A DNA stretch of 64,000 bases from Termitomyces sp. T153 (GCA_018296165.2 JACKQL020000166.1:1-64000); one strand, 5' to 3'. Counted from the stretch's first letter, positions 1 to 10,826 are shown. Numbers and translations are program-made. Notes: a model not told the origin generated them from the sequence alone.

Positions 1-1275
1 TAACTTTTCTGGAGTGATATCCACCCACTGCTCTAGGCTTTGGGATAGCTCCAATTGTCTTTGAGCTCTGTAAGGGACCACCCTAAATGCTGCCACCCTG
101 GTCTGCCAGACTGAACCATCCAGTTCTGCCACAATGTAATTACCCCCTCTGGTCTTAGCAATTACTACCATTAGACCATGAAAATGGGAAAGCATTTTAG
201 CACTGTGTGAACTTTCTGTAATCATATTTTTAACCAAGACCAAGTCCAAGGGTTTGAAGTTGAAGTCTTTAATAGAGTTTTTATGCTCTTCTGCAAACTT
301 CAAGGCCCATTGGAGTTTGTCCTTCCCAACTCTTTCTCTCATCTCTCCTACATGTTGGTGGTGCTTGGCTAGGGCCCTAGCATGATAACCAATCAACTCT
401 TCTGTAGATAATGGCCCTTCTGGTAATTCTATTAACCAGGTAGCCTCTACCAAGTCCAAAGGTAGAGTTGGATGAGCTCCAGTGACCAGGAAGTATGGTG
501 AACATCCAAATCTCTGTTGGATAGTAATGCAATCACTCCACATTACATGGAAGAAGAACCAAAACCATTTAGTGTGATCCTCACAAGCTTTGAATAAAGC
601 TTGCCTGACATCCCAATGTGGTCTTTCAATTTTGCCATTAGCTTGAGAGTTGTATGGAGAGATGGCAATGCCTCTGATTCCATATTTATTCTCTATCCAA
701 GCTGTGACCTTTTTGAATTGTCCAGCATTATCAGTGATGATTTCTGCAATGCAACCCCAGCGACAAATTATATCCTCAAACAACCATTGACCAATTGTGT
801 TGTGGTTCTCCTTACACAGAGGCCTCCCCTCCATCCATAAAGACAGTGCACACCTACCATGGACAATATACTTGCAGCCATTTGAAGCTGGAGTCATGTG
901 CATGGTATCAATGTGGATTGTTTGGAAGATAGAGGGTGTATAGGCCACTGTGGGAGCTCTGTTTACAACTGTCTTCTGACGTATCTGACAGTTGTGACAA
1001 GTCCCAACATACCACTGTACATCTCTATCAATCCCTGGCCACCAAAACCGTTCTTGTATTAACATTTTGGTTGTATAAGTCCCTCTATGCTCTAAGGCAT
1101 CATGGGCTGATTTAAGCATGAACATTCACCTATCAATATTGACTACTAGCTCATGCCTAGCCTCATGATTGAACTTGTACAGTCTCCCCTTTTGATCAAA
1201 GAAGAACTGTCTTGCAAACCTCTTGAACTTGTCTGGGTCCCAACCCTTCAAACCTTCAGGTTCTTTGCTTGGGTC
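1..1275 (-). pseudogene. Integrase domain of element A pol (partial, two stops upstream)
   Basis: Integrase inserts the cDNA copy into the genome. The minus-strand frame continues directly from the RT/RNase H frame after a TAA at 1276-1278 and is open to position 1 except for a TGA at 1126-1128. The HHCC zinc-binding part is visible as AHDALEH, followed later by CHNC. The catalytic triad regions are visible as HIDTMH, ITDNAGQF and the NGKIERPHW stretch. Both stops fit C-to-T changes of CAA and CGA. The C-terminal part, a GPY/SH3-like segment ending near DGSVWQTR, reaches the window edge, so the end of the protein is unseen. It is clearly Ty3-type; whether it is still expressed by readthrough is unknown. 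Confidence 0.85.
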
Positions 1276-3672
1276 TTATAGCCAGCTTTGTACAATTGGT
1301 AGCAAGTTATCCCACTGTTCACTCTCACCACCCTTCCTATGTTTTAGGTAGGCTTGTAAGTCTGCTTCCTTTTCTTCCTCAGTACCTTCTGTGGGTAACA
1401 GAGGCTGAGAGAGAGATAGTACTGCAACAGGATCTATTCTAGATGTCTGCTGCTGACCTAGAACTGCCTTCCTAAGTTCCATCTCTTGAGACCTTGCTCT
1501 ATCAAGTTCTTGTTCAAAGTCTGATACTTCAATGGCTACTGCATGTAGATAGCCACCTCTAGTGTCAATTTGATCTGCAAACTCTTCAAGTGCTAAGGGT
1601 TCCCAATCCTCCCATCCTGGTTCATTGTTGGTTTTGTCTGGATATTCAAAGTGCATAGTCTTTGGGTTGTCCACCAACTCTGGATTAACAGGTGGGTACT
1701 CCTCATCTCCTGGCTGCTTGAGCCTCCTAGACAGGCCATCAACACTAAAGGACTTTCCTGGCACATGTCTCAAAGTAAAATGATAGAGTAGAACATCCTC
1801 AATCCATCTCATGATGGTGGCATTAGGTCCTACTCCAGGATTGCTTAGCATTCTTTTCAAATACTTGGCATCTGTCTCCACTACAAGCTTCCTACAACCA
1901 ACTAGCCAATACTTGTTAGCTTGCAAGGCTCTCATCAAACCATACAGTTCTCTCTTAGGTTGTGAGAATCTTGCCTCCCTCTCATTCAAGGTGATGGATC
2001 CTAGCTTAGCACAAGTGCATTGCTTAGGATTGTCTGGAGCTTCCTGGAATATTCCAAAGCCCACTGCCATCCAAGAAGTGTCAACTGATAGGACCACTGC
2101 CCCTCCTGACTCATAGTCAAGTGGTTTTAGAGGTGCACTTTCAGCTGGCAACTTCTTCAACTGAGCCATTGCTGACTGCTGTTCCTCACCCCAAACAAAT
2201 GGTGTGTGGTTTTGAGTCAATTTGTTGATAGGTGCAGCCACTTTAGCATAGTCTTTAATGAACATCCTAAAGGTGCCACAAGTACCTAGGAAAGCTCTGA
2301 CATCTGACTTGTCCTGGCAATCACCCCACCCCATAACAATGGCCAACTGCTTGGTCTCAGGTTTCTGTCCCTCATAGGAACACCTGTGTCCAACCACTAC
2401 AATCTCATCTGCACAGACTACTGACTTTTTCCCAGAGAAAGTTCCTCCAGCATATTCAATTCTCTGTAATACTCTGTTTACATTCTGCAGATGTTCCCAT
2501 ACAAATCTCCTAATGCCTGGATTTTCTGGGATAACTTCATAGCCTCCATCTGGCAACTCATACCTATGAGGTGGACCTCTGATTGGCACATCATCAATAT
2601 ATGGCCAAGTTACATGAGGTATCTCATCTTTCAAGATGAAGGTAATGTCATCATGAAAGATTGGTACTGAATTTGTCCAGCCCATTGGCAGGGTTACCAA
2701 CCTTAGAGCACCAAAGGGTGTCTGGAAGGTGGTATAGTCCCTAGACTTCACATCCAACACTCTCTCATCATATCCCACATACAAGTCAAAGATTCCTCCA
2801 CAAGCTCTGCCAGCAAAATGACTAGCCAACTCTTCAGTTACTGGTGGCAATCCAGAATGTGCTATGGTCACTTTGTTTAAAGGTTCAAAGCTGTGAACTA
2901 TCCTCAAACTTTCACCATCCTTCTTCAATACTGTGAACCACTGGGATCTGTATGAAGAGTTGGATGGCTCATACACTCCTGCCTCAATTTTCTGCTTTAT
3001 CATTTGGCAGATTTTATCTCTGAGTCCAGGAGCAATGGGAATGTTCCTCAATACCCAGGGGGTGTGAGGAATTACTGGCATCACTACAGGAGGGAAGAAT
3101 TCCTCCTTGAGCCTACCTCTTTGAGAATCATCCCATGCAAAAGCCTCATTCTGCAGCATCATTAGATGATGTACTGCCTTTATCTCCTCTGGCCACAAGA
3201 AACCATCACTATGTGCTTGGTCAATGATCTTCTTGCACTCAGCAGTGTACCTCCCTGTGGGTTTGAAATCAGGTGGGTTTGGGTCCAACTGTGGCATGTC
3301 TGCTGGTGGATCCCCAGTGATACACCTTTCAATTCTAAACTCCTCAGGAGAGGTTCCTAGTACAGGTTTCACCTTTCTAGCAACAGGTTTGTATTTCTTA
3401 GAAAATACTTGTGCAGTTTCCCCCACACCTGCTTCTAACTCTAGGCTTCCCTGCTGTACTAAGATTTCTTCTAACTTCTCTGGTATCTGACACAGCTGCC
3501 CATTTAGATAGGCTGCTAATGTCTTCTCATCTCTTCCTCCCACATCTCCCTCTGCAGCAAAGGCCTGCAGATACACATCTCTCAACTCCTGGTTCTTGAA
3601 TCCACTATGATTTATAGTGTATCCAGTCACCACTACTTCACCATTCTTCTTCTCTCCAATCATTACTGCCAC
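1276..3672 (-). CDS. Reverse transcriptase-RNase H of element A
   Basis: This is a 798-residue open frame. It synthesises element cDNA and degrades the RNA template. After about 200 residues of linker the RT palm is recognised by LRIVHSFEPLNK, TPFGALRLVTLPMGWTN and the catalytic YIDD box at about 2587-2602. RNase H follows with LSVDTSWMAVGFGIF and the DGLSRR signature near its end. The listed start is a GTG-type opening; the protein is more likely made as part of a Gag-Pol polyprotein, because the frame extends further upstream and overlaps the protease end. The frame ends at TAA, but the same frame continues as integrase, so the stop is probably a mutation and not the natural end. Confidence 0.9.
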   Translation of the reverse strand: MAVMIGEKKNGEVVVTGYTINHSGFKNQELRDVYLQAFAAEGDVGGRDEKTLAAYLNGQLCQIPEKLEEILVQQGSLELEAGVGETAQVFSKKYKPVARKVKPVLGTSPEEFRIERCITGDPPADMPQLDPNPPDFKPTGRYTAECKKIIDQAHSDGFLWPEEIKAVHHLMMLQNEAFAWDDSQRGRLKEEFFPPVVMPVIPHTPWVLRNIPIAPGLRDKICQMIKQKIEAGVYEPSNSSYRSQWFTVLKKDGESLRIVHSFEPLNKVTIAHSGLPPVTEELASHFAGRACGGIFDLYVGYDERVLDVKSRDYTTFQTPFGALRLVTLPMGWTNSVPIFHDDITFILKDEIPHVTWPYIDDVPIRGPPHRYELPDGGYEVIPENPGIRRFVWEHLQNVNRVLQRIEYAGGTFSGKKSVVCADEIVVVGHRCSYEGQKPETKQLAIVMGWGDCQDKSDVRAFLGTCGTFRMFIKDYAKVAAPINKLTQNHTPFVWGEEQQSAMAQLKKLPAESAPLKPLDYESGGAVVLSVDTSWMAVGFGIFQEAPDNPKQCTCAKLGSITLNEREARFSQPKRELYGLMRALQANKYWLVGCRKLVVETDAKYLKRMLSNPGVGPNATIMRWIEDVLLYHFTLRHVPGKSFSVDGLSRRLKQPGDEEYPPVNPELVDNPKTMHFEYPDKTNNEPGWEDWEPLALEEFADQIDTRGGYLHAVAIEVSDFEQELDRARSQEMELRKAVLGQQQTSRIDPVAVLSLSQPLLPTEGTEEEKEADLQAYLKHRKGGESEQWDNLLPIVQSWL

Positions 3673-3704
3673 CTCTCCCTGGTCACTGACCAGATCATTG
3701 AGAT

Positions 3705-4310
3705 TTAAAATTTTGGATCACTATCTCCTCCAACACCTGCCTTTGGCACCTTCCCTCTTTGAAGAGTGGGCAGGGCAGTCTGGCAACCAGTATTAGGATC
3801 TCTGATAGTTATGATGGCACTGCCATCTTGAAGGTTTTGTATGTTGCTCTCTGTCAGTGTGTCAAATGGACGACCCAACAAGACAGTATAAGCTGGCTTG
3901 ACAAAGATATGCACTTGTAGATAAATGGTGAAGCCTTCAGCAAAAGTAAATGGCACATTTTTGGCTAAACCAACTGATGTATTCACTTGACTGTTGGCAC
4001 TCTCCATCCTTAAGCATATGTCTGGATCCCAAGTCAATCCTAAATGAACTGCCTCATCTAGTGCCATACAGACTATCTGAGAACCACTATCTAGAATTGT
4101 CTCTTCTTGTCCCCTCTGATTGACAATGGGGTTCAAGGATCTCAACACTTGCAAATCTCTAGTCACATACACCACTACTGGCTTTTCTCCTGGAGGGATA
4201 TTTTCTAAGTAAGTGGCTACACAATCCTGATGCACTACTGCACCAGTAGGCAAATCATCCTGTGTTCCATCTGCAATGAAATAGGTTGCCATTGGTAGGG
4301 TCATTGACAT
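3705..4310 (-). CDS. Retroviral-type aspartic protease of element A
   Basis: This 201-residue frame has the aspartic protease active site as TILDSGSQIV (around 4077-4103), followed by a flap and LLGRPFDTLT near the C-terminus, as expected for the single-domain protease that matures Gag-Pol. It overlaps the preceding linker frame by 56 bp in a different frame and is followed by the RT frame in the -1 register. The stop lies in the A/T run AAAATTTTAAAT. The first Met is uncertain because the protein is normally released from a polyprotein. Confidence 0.85.
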   Translation of the reverse strand: MSMTLPMATYFIADGTQDDLPTGAVVHQDCVATYLENIPPGEKPVVVYVTRDLQVLRSLNPIVNQRGQEETILDSGSQIVCMALDEAVHLGLTWDPDICLRMESANSQVNTSVGLAKNVPFTFAEGFTIYLQVHIFVKPAYTVLLGRPFDTLTESNIQNLQDGSAIITIRDPNTGCQTALPTLQRGKVPKAGVGGDSDPKF

Positions 4311-4734
4311 CTACTTTGTCAGGTGGTTTCTTCTCCCTTACAGTCTGCCGTTGAACTGCTACTCTTGGGATATTGGGATCCCTAGACTGAGTCCCTGATT
4401 CGAGAGTCAATTTTTGTATCATTGCCTCCCTTAATCCAGGAGCCACATCTAATAGTTCTCTAGTACTGAAAAGTACAGTAGCCTCCCAGAGCTTATCAAT
4501 GGTCCTATCCCACTCCTTCCTCTTTGTTCCTGTTAAGGAACTTTTAACAGTGTCCTGCACTGGCAAGTCTGGTCCCTCATTGAGGGCTGGAACCTTCTCA
4601 AAAGGTAGGTCCCATTTTGGTGCAACTCTAGGTGGAATCACTAGAGTTAGCTTTTCTTTCCAGGGTTTTTCATGGGTTCTCTCTGGCAATGAGGATACTC
4701 CTGGTTGAGATGCCTCTTTCCTAACTGCCTTCAT
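4255..4734 (-). CDS. Linker frame between Gag and protease of element A
   Basis: This 159-residue frame has no recognisable catalytic motif. It begins 9 bp after the gag stop, in the -1 register relative to gag, and overlaps the protease start. It is charged and includes segments such as LDVAPGLREAMIQKL that look like the C-terminal Gag or pre-protease region of agaricomycete Gypsy elements. The most likely reading is that it is part of the original polyprotein, separated by a frameshift. It could also be a true separate product. The function is not known. Confidence 0.55.
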   Translation of the reverse strand: MKAVRKEASQPGVSSLPERTHEKPWKEKLTLVIPPRVAPKWDLPFEKVPALNEGPDLPVQDTVKSSLTGTKRKEWDRTIDKLWEATVLFSTRELLDVAPGLREAMIQKLTLESGTQSRDPNIPRVAVQRQTVREKKPPDKVDVNDPTNGNLFHCRWNTG

Positions 4735-4742
4735 TGAGTTAT

Positions 4743-6215
4743 TTAAAAATCCTTAGAGGAAGATTTCTGTCCCTCAGAACTAGCTGTGTTCCTTGTGTTG
4801 ATCAACACACTGAGCATCTCAGCCATTTTATCAAAACCTTTCTCCAAGTCTCCCAAGCAGTCTAACTCCTTATATTGAATGTGCTCTAGCATGTCATCTC
4901 TTGTGTCTCTAGCAGAGTTTACATAGGTAGAGTAAGTGACTGTCTCTGGAGGGTCATCTTCTGGCCATTCAAAGTACATATTCACCTGCTTATCATGTAC
5001 TTGTGCTAGTCTAGCATGAGGAGATATACCAGCAGGATCTCTGGGTAGAGGAGCACCACTAGGTAGTCTGGCTCTCCCCTCCAACAGGATGATCCATCCT
5101 TTTTCTACATCTCCCTTGATGACTTCACACTCTGAGATTCTATGTCCAGTTTGCCAACAATAGAAGCAAGTAACACCACTTCTCCCAGAAGTTGGAAATG
5201 TAGGAGGCCCTTCTGCCCTTATACCCTGGCTTCCTTTGGTATTTAAGAAGGTATTGCGCATGTCCAACTGACCAGCTTGCAAAGCCTGCATGGTACTCTG
5301 GATGCTCCCCATTTGTTTCCCAATGGTAACCACAGCATCTTGCAGGTAAGCCATTTTCTCCTCCACTTCCTCCTCCTTAATGTTCCTCTTTCTAGTTTCT
5401 ATTTTCTCTATTTTCTCCTCTCTAAGGCTCCTTATAGTAGCACCATCTATCAAGGTCCCTACTACTGTCAGCACTTCTGATAGGTCATACTTGTTGTCCT
5501 TGTGCCTATTTCTAGCAGGGTCTTTGTAGTGGCTATATCTACTGATCAACCTCTCCTCAATCACATCTCCAAAAGCTGGTGTAAAGCACCCCAGGAATTT
5601 GTCTACCAGAAACCCATTCCCAGTGACCTTAGCCAACTTCTTAGCCTCAGCTCTAAATTTCCTTATCAGAGAATGGATTTCTGTAGTGTCATTCCTGTTA
5701 AGTCTGGCATGTTCTCTGCAGATTCTATCCAGGTTTGCAACACTACCTGTGTCATCCACTGCTTCTGGATAAGACTCTTTAATCTCTTTCTCAAAAGCAG
5801 ACCAAGTATAGTCCTCTCCAAAGGAATCAAAACCCAGCCATTCTTGTTCAGTCTGAGCATCCACATACTCTAAAATTCTCTTTTTCCTTTCTTTATCTCC
5901 TTGGATCCCAGCATGCTCAAACAGAGAGATCATCCTTTGCAAAAAGTGAGGAACCTCAGAGGGCTCAGTATGCTTAAACTTAGGTGCATCCTTGCTGTCA
6001 GGCAGTGGTAGTTTGTATCTGATATTTTGCTCCATAATTGAGGCAGTAGAAACTGGTTGAGTAGTAGGGCACAGTTCTTTTGGTGAGCTTGAAATTACTT
6101 TCTCAGTCCAAAGCTTTCTCTTTCTGAGTAAGGTTTCAGGGTCAGGCAAAAAGGACTTTGAACCACTGCTATTGGTCCTAGTTTCTCTTTTCCTTAATGA
6201 AACAGAGTTTTTCAC
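4743..6215 (-). CDS. Gag (capsid-nucleocapsid) of element A
   Basis: This 490-residue frame encodes the structural Gag. The first 100 residues are basic and polar. The capsid region has the helical Gag pattern (for example PHFLQRMISLFEHAGI and LIRKFRAEAKKLAKV), a coiled-coil-like stretch rich in Glu and Lys follows, and one CCHC zinc knuckle CFYCWQTGHRISEC lies at about 5127-5168. It is the first gene after the LTR and leader on the minus strand. The stop TAA lies in GATTTTTAAAT, immediately before the linker frame. Confidence 0.85.
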   Translation of the reverse strand: MKNSVSLRKRETRTNSSGSKSFLPDPETLLRKRKLWTEKVISSSPKELCPTTQPVSTASIMEQNIRYKLPLPDSKDAPKFKHTEPSEVPHFLQRMISLFEHAGIQGDKERKKRILEYVDAQTEQEWLGFDSFGEDYTWSAFEKEIKESYPEAVDDTGSVANLDRICREHARLNRNDTTEIHSLIRKFRAEAKKLAKVTGNGFLVDKFLGCFTPAFGDVIEERLISRYSHYKDPARNRHKDNKYDLSEVLTVVGTLIDGATIRSLREEKIEKIETRKRNIKEEEVEEKMAYLQDAVVTIGKQMGSIQSTMQALQAGQLDMRNTFLNTKGSQGIRAEGPPTFPTSGRSGVTCFYCWQTGHRISECEVIKGDVEKGWIILLEGRARLPSGAPLPRDPAGISPHARLAQVHDKQVNMYFEWPEDDPPETVTYSTYVNSARDTRDDMLEHIQYKELDCLGDLEKGFDKMAEMLSVLINTRNTASSEGQKSSSKDF

Positions 6216-6328
6216 CTTGGTTGCAATAACTTCAGGTGTTTTGGGCCAAGACCCAGGTGGTGTGAAACTAATGTTTCTGGGTTGGACTCCTCATGGAGAT
6301 CCAAAAGTGAGTTTTTGTATTAAAGAGC

Positions 6329-6346
6329 CCCTTGCAGTGGGCTCCA
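6329..6346 (-). promoter_or_regulatory. Probable primer-binding site of element A
   Basis: Two bases inside the LTR end, the minus strand reads TGGAGCCCACTGCAAGG. It begins with TGG, the complement of a tRNA CCA end, as expected for a tRNA-primed element. The tRNA was not identified. Confidence 0.55.
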
Positions 6347-6348
6347 GA

Positions 6349-6758
6349 TGATGCATAATCTAAGTTTGGCAGCGGCACTAAGTTACAAACTTTAGGCCAG
6401 TCATGTTGAACTTGGACTTTGCAAGAGTTTGGGGTTCTTAGCTACTAGTTCTCACTGCAGAGATAGAGCAAGTAATAGATTTATTGACTTTCTTTTGCTT
6501 AATTTTAAGACGGTTCTCAAAAATAAGGAAAAGGGCACAAATAGTTTATTGTACTATATTCCCAAAGCTGATATTGCTTGTAGGCCTAAGTAATCTGCTT
6601 CCTGAGGATCACCAAGCCATGGCAAGTATTTTGCTTGCTTCTTCCTTTGAAACTCCTCCCCTTTTATACCTCGCTCTCCACGCATGGACCAGGTCTATTC
6701 TGCATGTTTTTGTTGTGTATCTGGGAGTGTAGTCAACTGGTGGGAGGTCTAGGCATCA
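6349..6758 (-). repeat. 5' LTR of element A
   Basis: The 410-bp segment begins TGATGC and ends GCATCA on the plus strand, a perfect 6-bp terminal inverted repeat. It sits directly before the PBS and contains a promoter TATA box. The partner LTR lies outside the window, so the boundaries rest on the terminal repeats and the PBS position. Confidence 0.65.
6662..6669 (-). promoter_or_regulatory. LTR TATA box of element A
   Basis: The minus strand reads GAGGTATAAAAGGGGAGG, a strong TATA box about 90 bp into the LTR and pointing toward gag. Confidence 0.7.
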
Positions 6759-7240
6759 GGATTCCATGTGGGCAGGCCTTGGCAGCATGTGGTGAGGTTT
6801 TTCCTTCTCCATCCTTCTTTCCCTAGTCCTTTTCTTCCCCTACACTGAGCCTTTCCTTCTATTGTTGAAGTGATTGGTAACACAGGTCCAGTGCGGTTTT
6901 AACGGTGTTGCAAGGTGTAGGATGAGGAAATGAAAGTTTCTGGGTTCAAAGCCAGCTTTGTCAAGATGCCAAGGATAGCTGGCACTGCCACTCTGTTAGG
7001 CATGTTGGCTATCACTCTGATCAGATTCTCTCAATCAAGGTGACATGCTTAGCTTCTAACCCTCAACCCTTTTCTCTGGCTTTGCTTTCACTGCTTGCAG
7101 GCTTATTTTGTCTTCTGGGATCATTGGAGTATTATTTTTATTAAGCTAAGTTCTTTCTCTGCCTACTGTTTTTGGCAAAATGCTTACAGTTTTCAGCATT
7201 TTTGGGTATTTTAAGAAAGTTCCTTTTCTTTTTGTTTATA
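6759..7240. other. Unassigned CpG-poor spacer between elements A and B
   Basis: No open frame or motif could be assigned. It lies between the LTR of element A and the zinc knuckle of element B, so it may be the degraded protease region of B into which A was inserted. Confidence 0.4.
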
Positions 7241-7253
7241 ATACTATTGTGTT

Positions 7254-9612
7254 ATGGGTAAGTATTGTCACATCGCTGTATCAATGGCATGTCCCATCAC
7301 CTGGCATTTAGAGCAATTGCTGATGAAATGTCCCTGCTCACCACATAAGGTACATGCACCCTCTTTTTATTGTTTCTCCTGTACTTCCTTTGGTACATCA
7401 ATTCAGGTTCTGTTCTGGATCTTATTTGCACATAGGACCTACTGATCTTCCATGAGGTCTGGGGCATCATCTGGATCCTGGGACTTGTTAGTGTGGGTGT
7501 CTAGGGGGTCTAGAGCCTTGCAGAGGTTAGTGGTGTTGAGTTAGGCAGGAGGGCAGGGTCCCAGAGGTTGATTGGTGTTAGTAGGTCCTCATCCTAAGGA
7601 GAATCAGGGTGTGGAGTTGGCAGGGGCTGCAGAAATTGAGGGTCAATTGCCATTTGCTACTGTGGCCTGCCAGTTGGTGTTGCTGGGAGGGATTCCAGGT
7701 AATTCAGGGAGCTGTACTCTAATCTTCCTAAGAGCATTGGTTAATCTGCATAACAAGTGCCTTGTAACCATCATATGTAGTTTGCTTGGGTGAAGAGCAG
7801 AAAAAATCCTTGATGTGAGGAAGGGTGTGGCAGAGGGTGAACTGGAGGGCATTGTAGTTCCAACCTGTTTCATAGGCTTCTTGCTTGAAGCAGACAATGA
7901 AGGTTGTGAATTGTTTGTTATCATGCATCTGGAGGTTGAAGAGGTTTTCTTCCACTTCTGCTACAGTGTCAAAGACTCCAAACTTACTGGAGAATTCCTG
8001 GGTGAAAGCAAGCCAGTTGAAGAGCATGGGGTTGTTAGGATCAAATCAGAGCAGTGTTGTGTAGTAACTGAAGGCAATGTCCTGTAGATATGAGGCAGCA
8101 AAGGCCACTTATAAGCTCTCAAGCTGGAAAGTAATGGGCTTAGCTTGAACAATAGTGAGACACTGTGTCAGAAAGATTCTATATTTCCAGGAGTCATGGC
8201 CAGTGAAGAGCTCCAGTTTTGGATGTCAAGCTTGCCTTTCCAGGCCAATGCATTGCAAGTGTTGTCCTGGGTGTTTTGAATTCAAGGCAGGGGTCTGGCA
8301 TTGTAATAATAATAGTAGTTAGTCCTGCCTCTGCACTGAGGGGGGAAGTTGTTCATGGCTGGGCCCCATCTGCCTGGAGGTCTGCTGTTAGGAGGTCTGC
8401 CATCTGGAGATGGGCCAGCAAAGAGGGGGGAGTCCTCCAGGAGTTGGTGGTACAACATTGTTATTGATGTTGGTGGGTCAATTGGGTAGGAGGATTGGTG
8501 GGGGTTGAGGGGGATCATTGGGGGAAGGGGGTCTGGGTTCTCCAGGGCCTGTGGGTTGATGCAGAGGAGCTGGGGCATTTTGGCAGAGTAGGGGTGCATT
8601 TGGGGTGGCCTTACCATGGGGGGTGCAGATGTGAAAGTGGGGAAGTCTGTTCCAGAGAAGTCCTGGGGCTCCATTGCAAGGGGCAGGTTGTTTGCCAGAG
8701 TTCTCAGTCTTGTCAATGTATGAGAGGTTGTAGTTGGAAACAAGGTTGTTGTTGGCAGGGAGGGGCTGGGGTGGTTTCTGGATACACAGCTCAGTTTTGG
8801 TGGGTTGGTGCTGGGCACAGAGTTTGCCCTGGGGCATGCAGAGAGGGCTAGGGTGTGAGCAGTGGGTTGGTCTAAGAGTCCTCACATGGTGTTGAGCTCT
8901 TTCTGCTGGCAAAGATTGATGGACCTCAGAATGTTGTACATGATGTTGAGCTCTTTCTGCTAGTGGAGAATGGGGGCTGGAGCTTCATTTTGTACTCTAG
9001 TAGGTTCTTCTCACTGCATGTGGAAGGAGTGGGCTGGGTCCAATGAGTCCTTGGATTGGTGGGGGTTCAGGCTAGTGTGGATCTCTTTGACCAGAGTGCA
9101 GAGTTCATTCTGGAGATTGGCATTGATTCCCAGAGTACCTTGTGTATTTTCAGGGAGGGTGCCCTGCTAATAACATTCATGGAAGTTAGGGAGATGGTCT
9201 GCCCATACTTCTAGGGTCCTGGAGATGTTGTGGTACACAAGACTGACAAGGAGGGCACAAGTGCATCTTGAAAACTCCATGGAGGAAAGGTAGAAGTAGC
9301 AGAGGACTTTTTCACACTGCTGGACATAGGATTTGATCCATTGTTGTCTTAGAGAGGGTGGAGCATGAGCAGGATATTGGAGCCAAGAGGAGGAATGGTA
9401 GTCAGACTGTTCCAGAGGGACTGGGGCTGCAGCAGAGTTTGGGTAAGCATAGTAGTGTGCTGGGGGGAGAAAGGCTGGGTTGGCCAGAGCTGGGGGTGCC
9501 CATGTGGCTGTTGGCATCCCAGACAGTCCTCCAGGGTGCATGCAGGGATAGGTCCCTTCAGTGGGGTACAACAAGGGGCATCACCAGTCTGGAGGAATTC
9601 CCTGACTGACAA
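7254..9612 (-). pseudogene. Gag pseudogene of element B
   Basis: The reading is spread over several minus-strand frames. The N-terminal part is rich in Pro, Ser and Ala (WAPPALANPAFLPP region near 9500 and TDFPTFTSAPPMV near 8650). The capsid core is seen at 7728-8027 with FSSKFGVFDTVAEVEENL and ETGWNYNALQF, a pattern typical of agaricomycete chromovirus Gag. A CCHC knuckle CTLCGEQGHFISNC lies at about 7311-7356. Frame changes and stops make this non-functional as it stands. Confidence 0.75.
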
Positions 9613-9810
9613 AGGGGGTGTAGAATGCTTAGCTCCAATCTAGGACTTAATATCAAGAAGCATAGTGATCTGTAAGTGGGGATGGATAGAATGGGGCATA
9701 GTAATTTTCAGGTACTGGCCTACCATAGACATTAGTTTAGTAGCCAGTGGGAGTGTATGTGGAATTAAATGCAGATATCAAAAACAGAGTAAGGAAGAGT
9801 CTTGATATTA

Positions 9811-10826
9811 CATCAGGTTCTGCTGAGCACAGGACTGCAGCCTAACTGGGCAAATCCTTACTAGGTGGATGCAACATCCTGCACTTATAACCTCACATTC
9901 TGGGAGTCCAAATGTCAGATACTTGTAAACATAGGCTGGTAAAGTGGTCTGAGCAAGTCCAGGAAGGTCTGGGGAAGTTTAAGACAGGATGCAGTAAAGG
10001 AACAGACTTGGGAGTTTGTCAGGCACAAGTCTGGGGGCAGATACTGGGAGTGTGTGGAGCAGTTGGGGGTCATGCAAGCAATGGGAGCAGGACTGGAGTT
10101 TGATGGGCAATCAACTAAAGTTGATGGGTTCTGGGGCCGAGTGTAGGACAGGGTCCAGAGTTAGATTGGAATGTACAAGTTGTAGAGGTATAAACAGAGA
10201 TATGCATGGAAATCAGAATGGAGCTAGAGTTGAAGGAAGTCAGGCACTTGTAAAAGGAAATTGAGGCAGGTGAGACAAGATGGAGTCAAGACAAGATAGA
10301 GACAAGAATGGTATAGAATTGAGAACAAGACAAGACTAGAGATAGAAACAGAGATAGAGACAGAGCTGGGAAACAAGACATAACAGACACAATCATAAGT
10401 AATATCAGGACTACTGTAGCAGATATTACTCTACAACTTGAATACTAACTACTAAACCTCCTCCAGGGTTTGTGGGTCTGATAGTGGGGGTCATTGGGGC
10501 TGTGTGGATCTAGCAGGTGTTGGTTCTAATTGGGCAAGTGGCAGTGACACATTGGTGTGGGTCTGTGATATATGCCAGGGTTCAGGAGAAGCATCAGGGA
10601 TACTCAGGGGCTCAGTGGGGAATGGGAGAATGATGTTGCCTGCAGGGGAGATATCAGAGTTGCTCAGGGAAGCAGTCAGAGTTAGCCAAGGAAGCACTGG
10701 GGTTTGCCTGGGCAGGCACCAGGGTTGGACAAAAGTTGGAGCAGGTTGAGGGGGCATTGGTGGGTGCTGTGGGGGTGTGGGGGTTGCTTAGAGTGAGGTC
10801 CAAAGGTTCAGAAATGAGTTGTGACA
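9811..10826 (-). repeat. 5' LTR of element B (family of C, F, G)
   Basis: The plus strand begins CATCAGGTTC (from TGTCAGGTTC) and ends GTTGTGACA. The internal order matches the LTRs at 35117 and 40375: the same TCCTTACTAGG block at the left and the GTCAGAGTTAGCC block near the right end. It is strongly depleted of CpG and therefore old. The leader next to it, GAGTCTTGATATTA at 9797-9810, is identical to that of element C. Confidence 0.8.

Larger units (their letters stand above)
1..6758 (-). mobile_element. Ty3/Gypsy LTR retrotransposon A (3' end outside window)
   Basis: Read on the minus strand the order is LTR, primer-binding site, gag with a CCHC knuckle, protease, RT/RNase H and integrase, which is the Ty3/Gypsy order. 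The integrase runs off the left edge, so the 3' LTR is not visible. Long open frames remain, so this is one of the better preserved elements, but the polyprotein is split by several stops and frame changes. The sequence inside is poor in CpG. Confidence 0.9.
7240..10826 (-). mobile_element. Degraded Ty3/Gypsy element B (5' LTR and gag only)
   Basis: On the minus strand an LTR (9811-10826) is followed by the leader TAATATCAAGACTC and a broken gag that ends with a zinc knuckle near 7311. No pol is found before element A begins. The LTR belongs to the same family as those at 35-42 kb and 58-63 kb. Almost no CpG remains, and many frames are interrupted. Confidence 0.8.

Noticed and set aside
8282..8912. 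Overlapping Pro-rich ORFs near 8.3-8.9 kb as separate genes
   Set aside because: They are frame-shifted pieces of the element B Gag N-terminal region.
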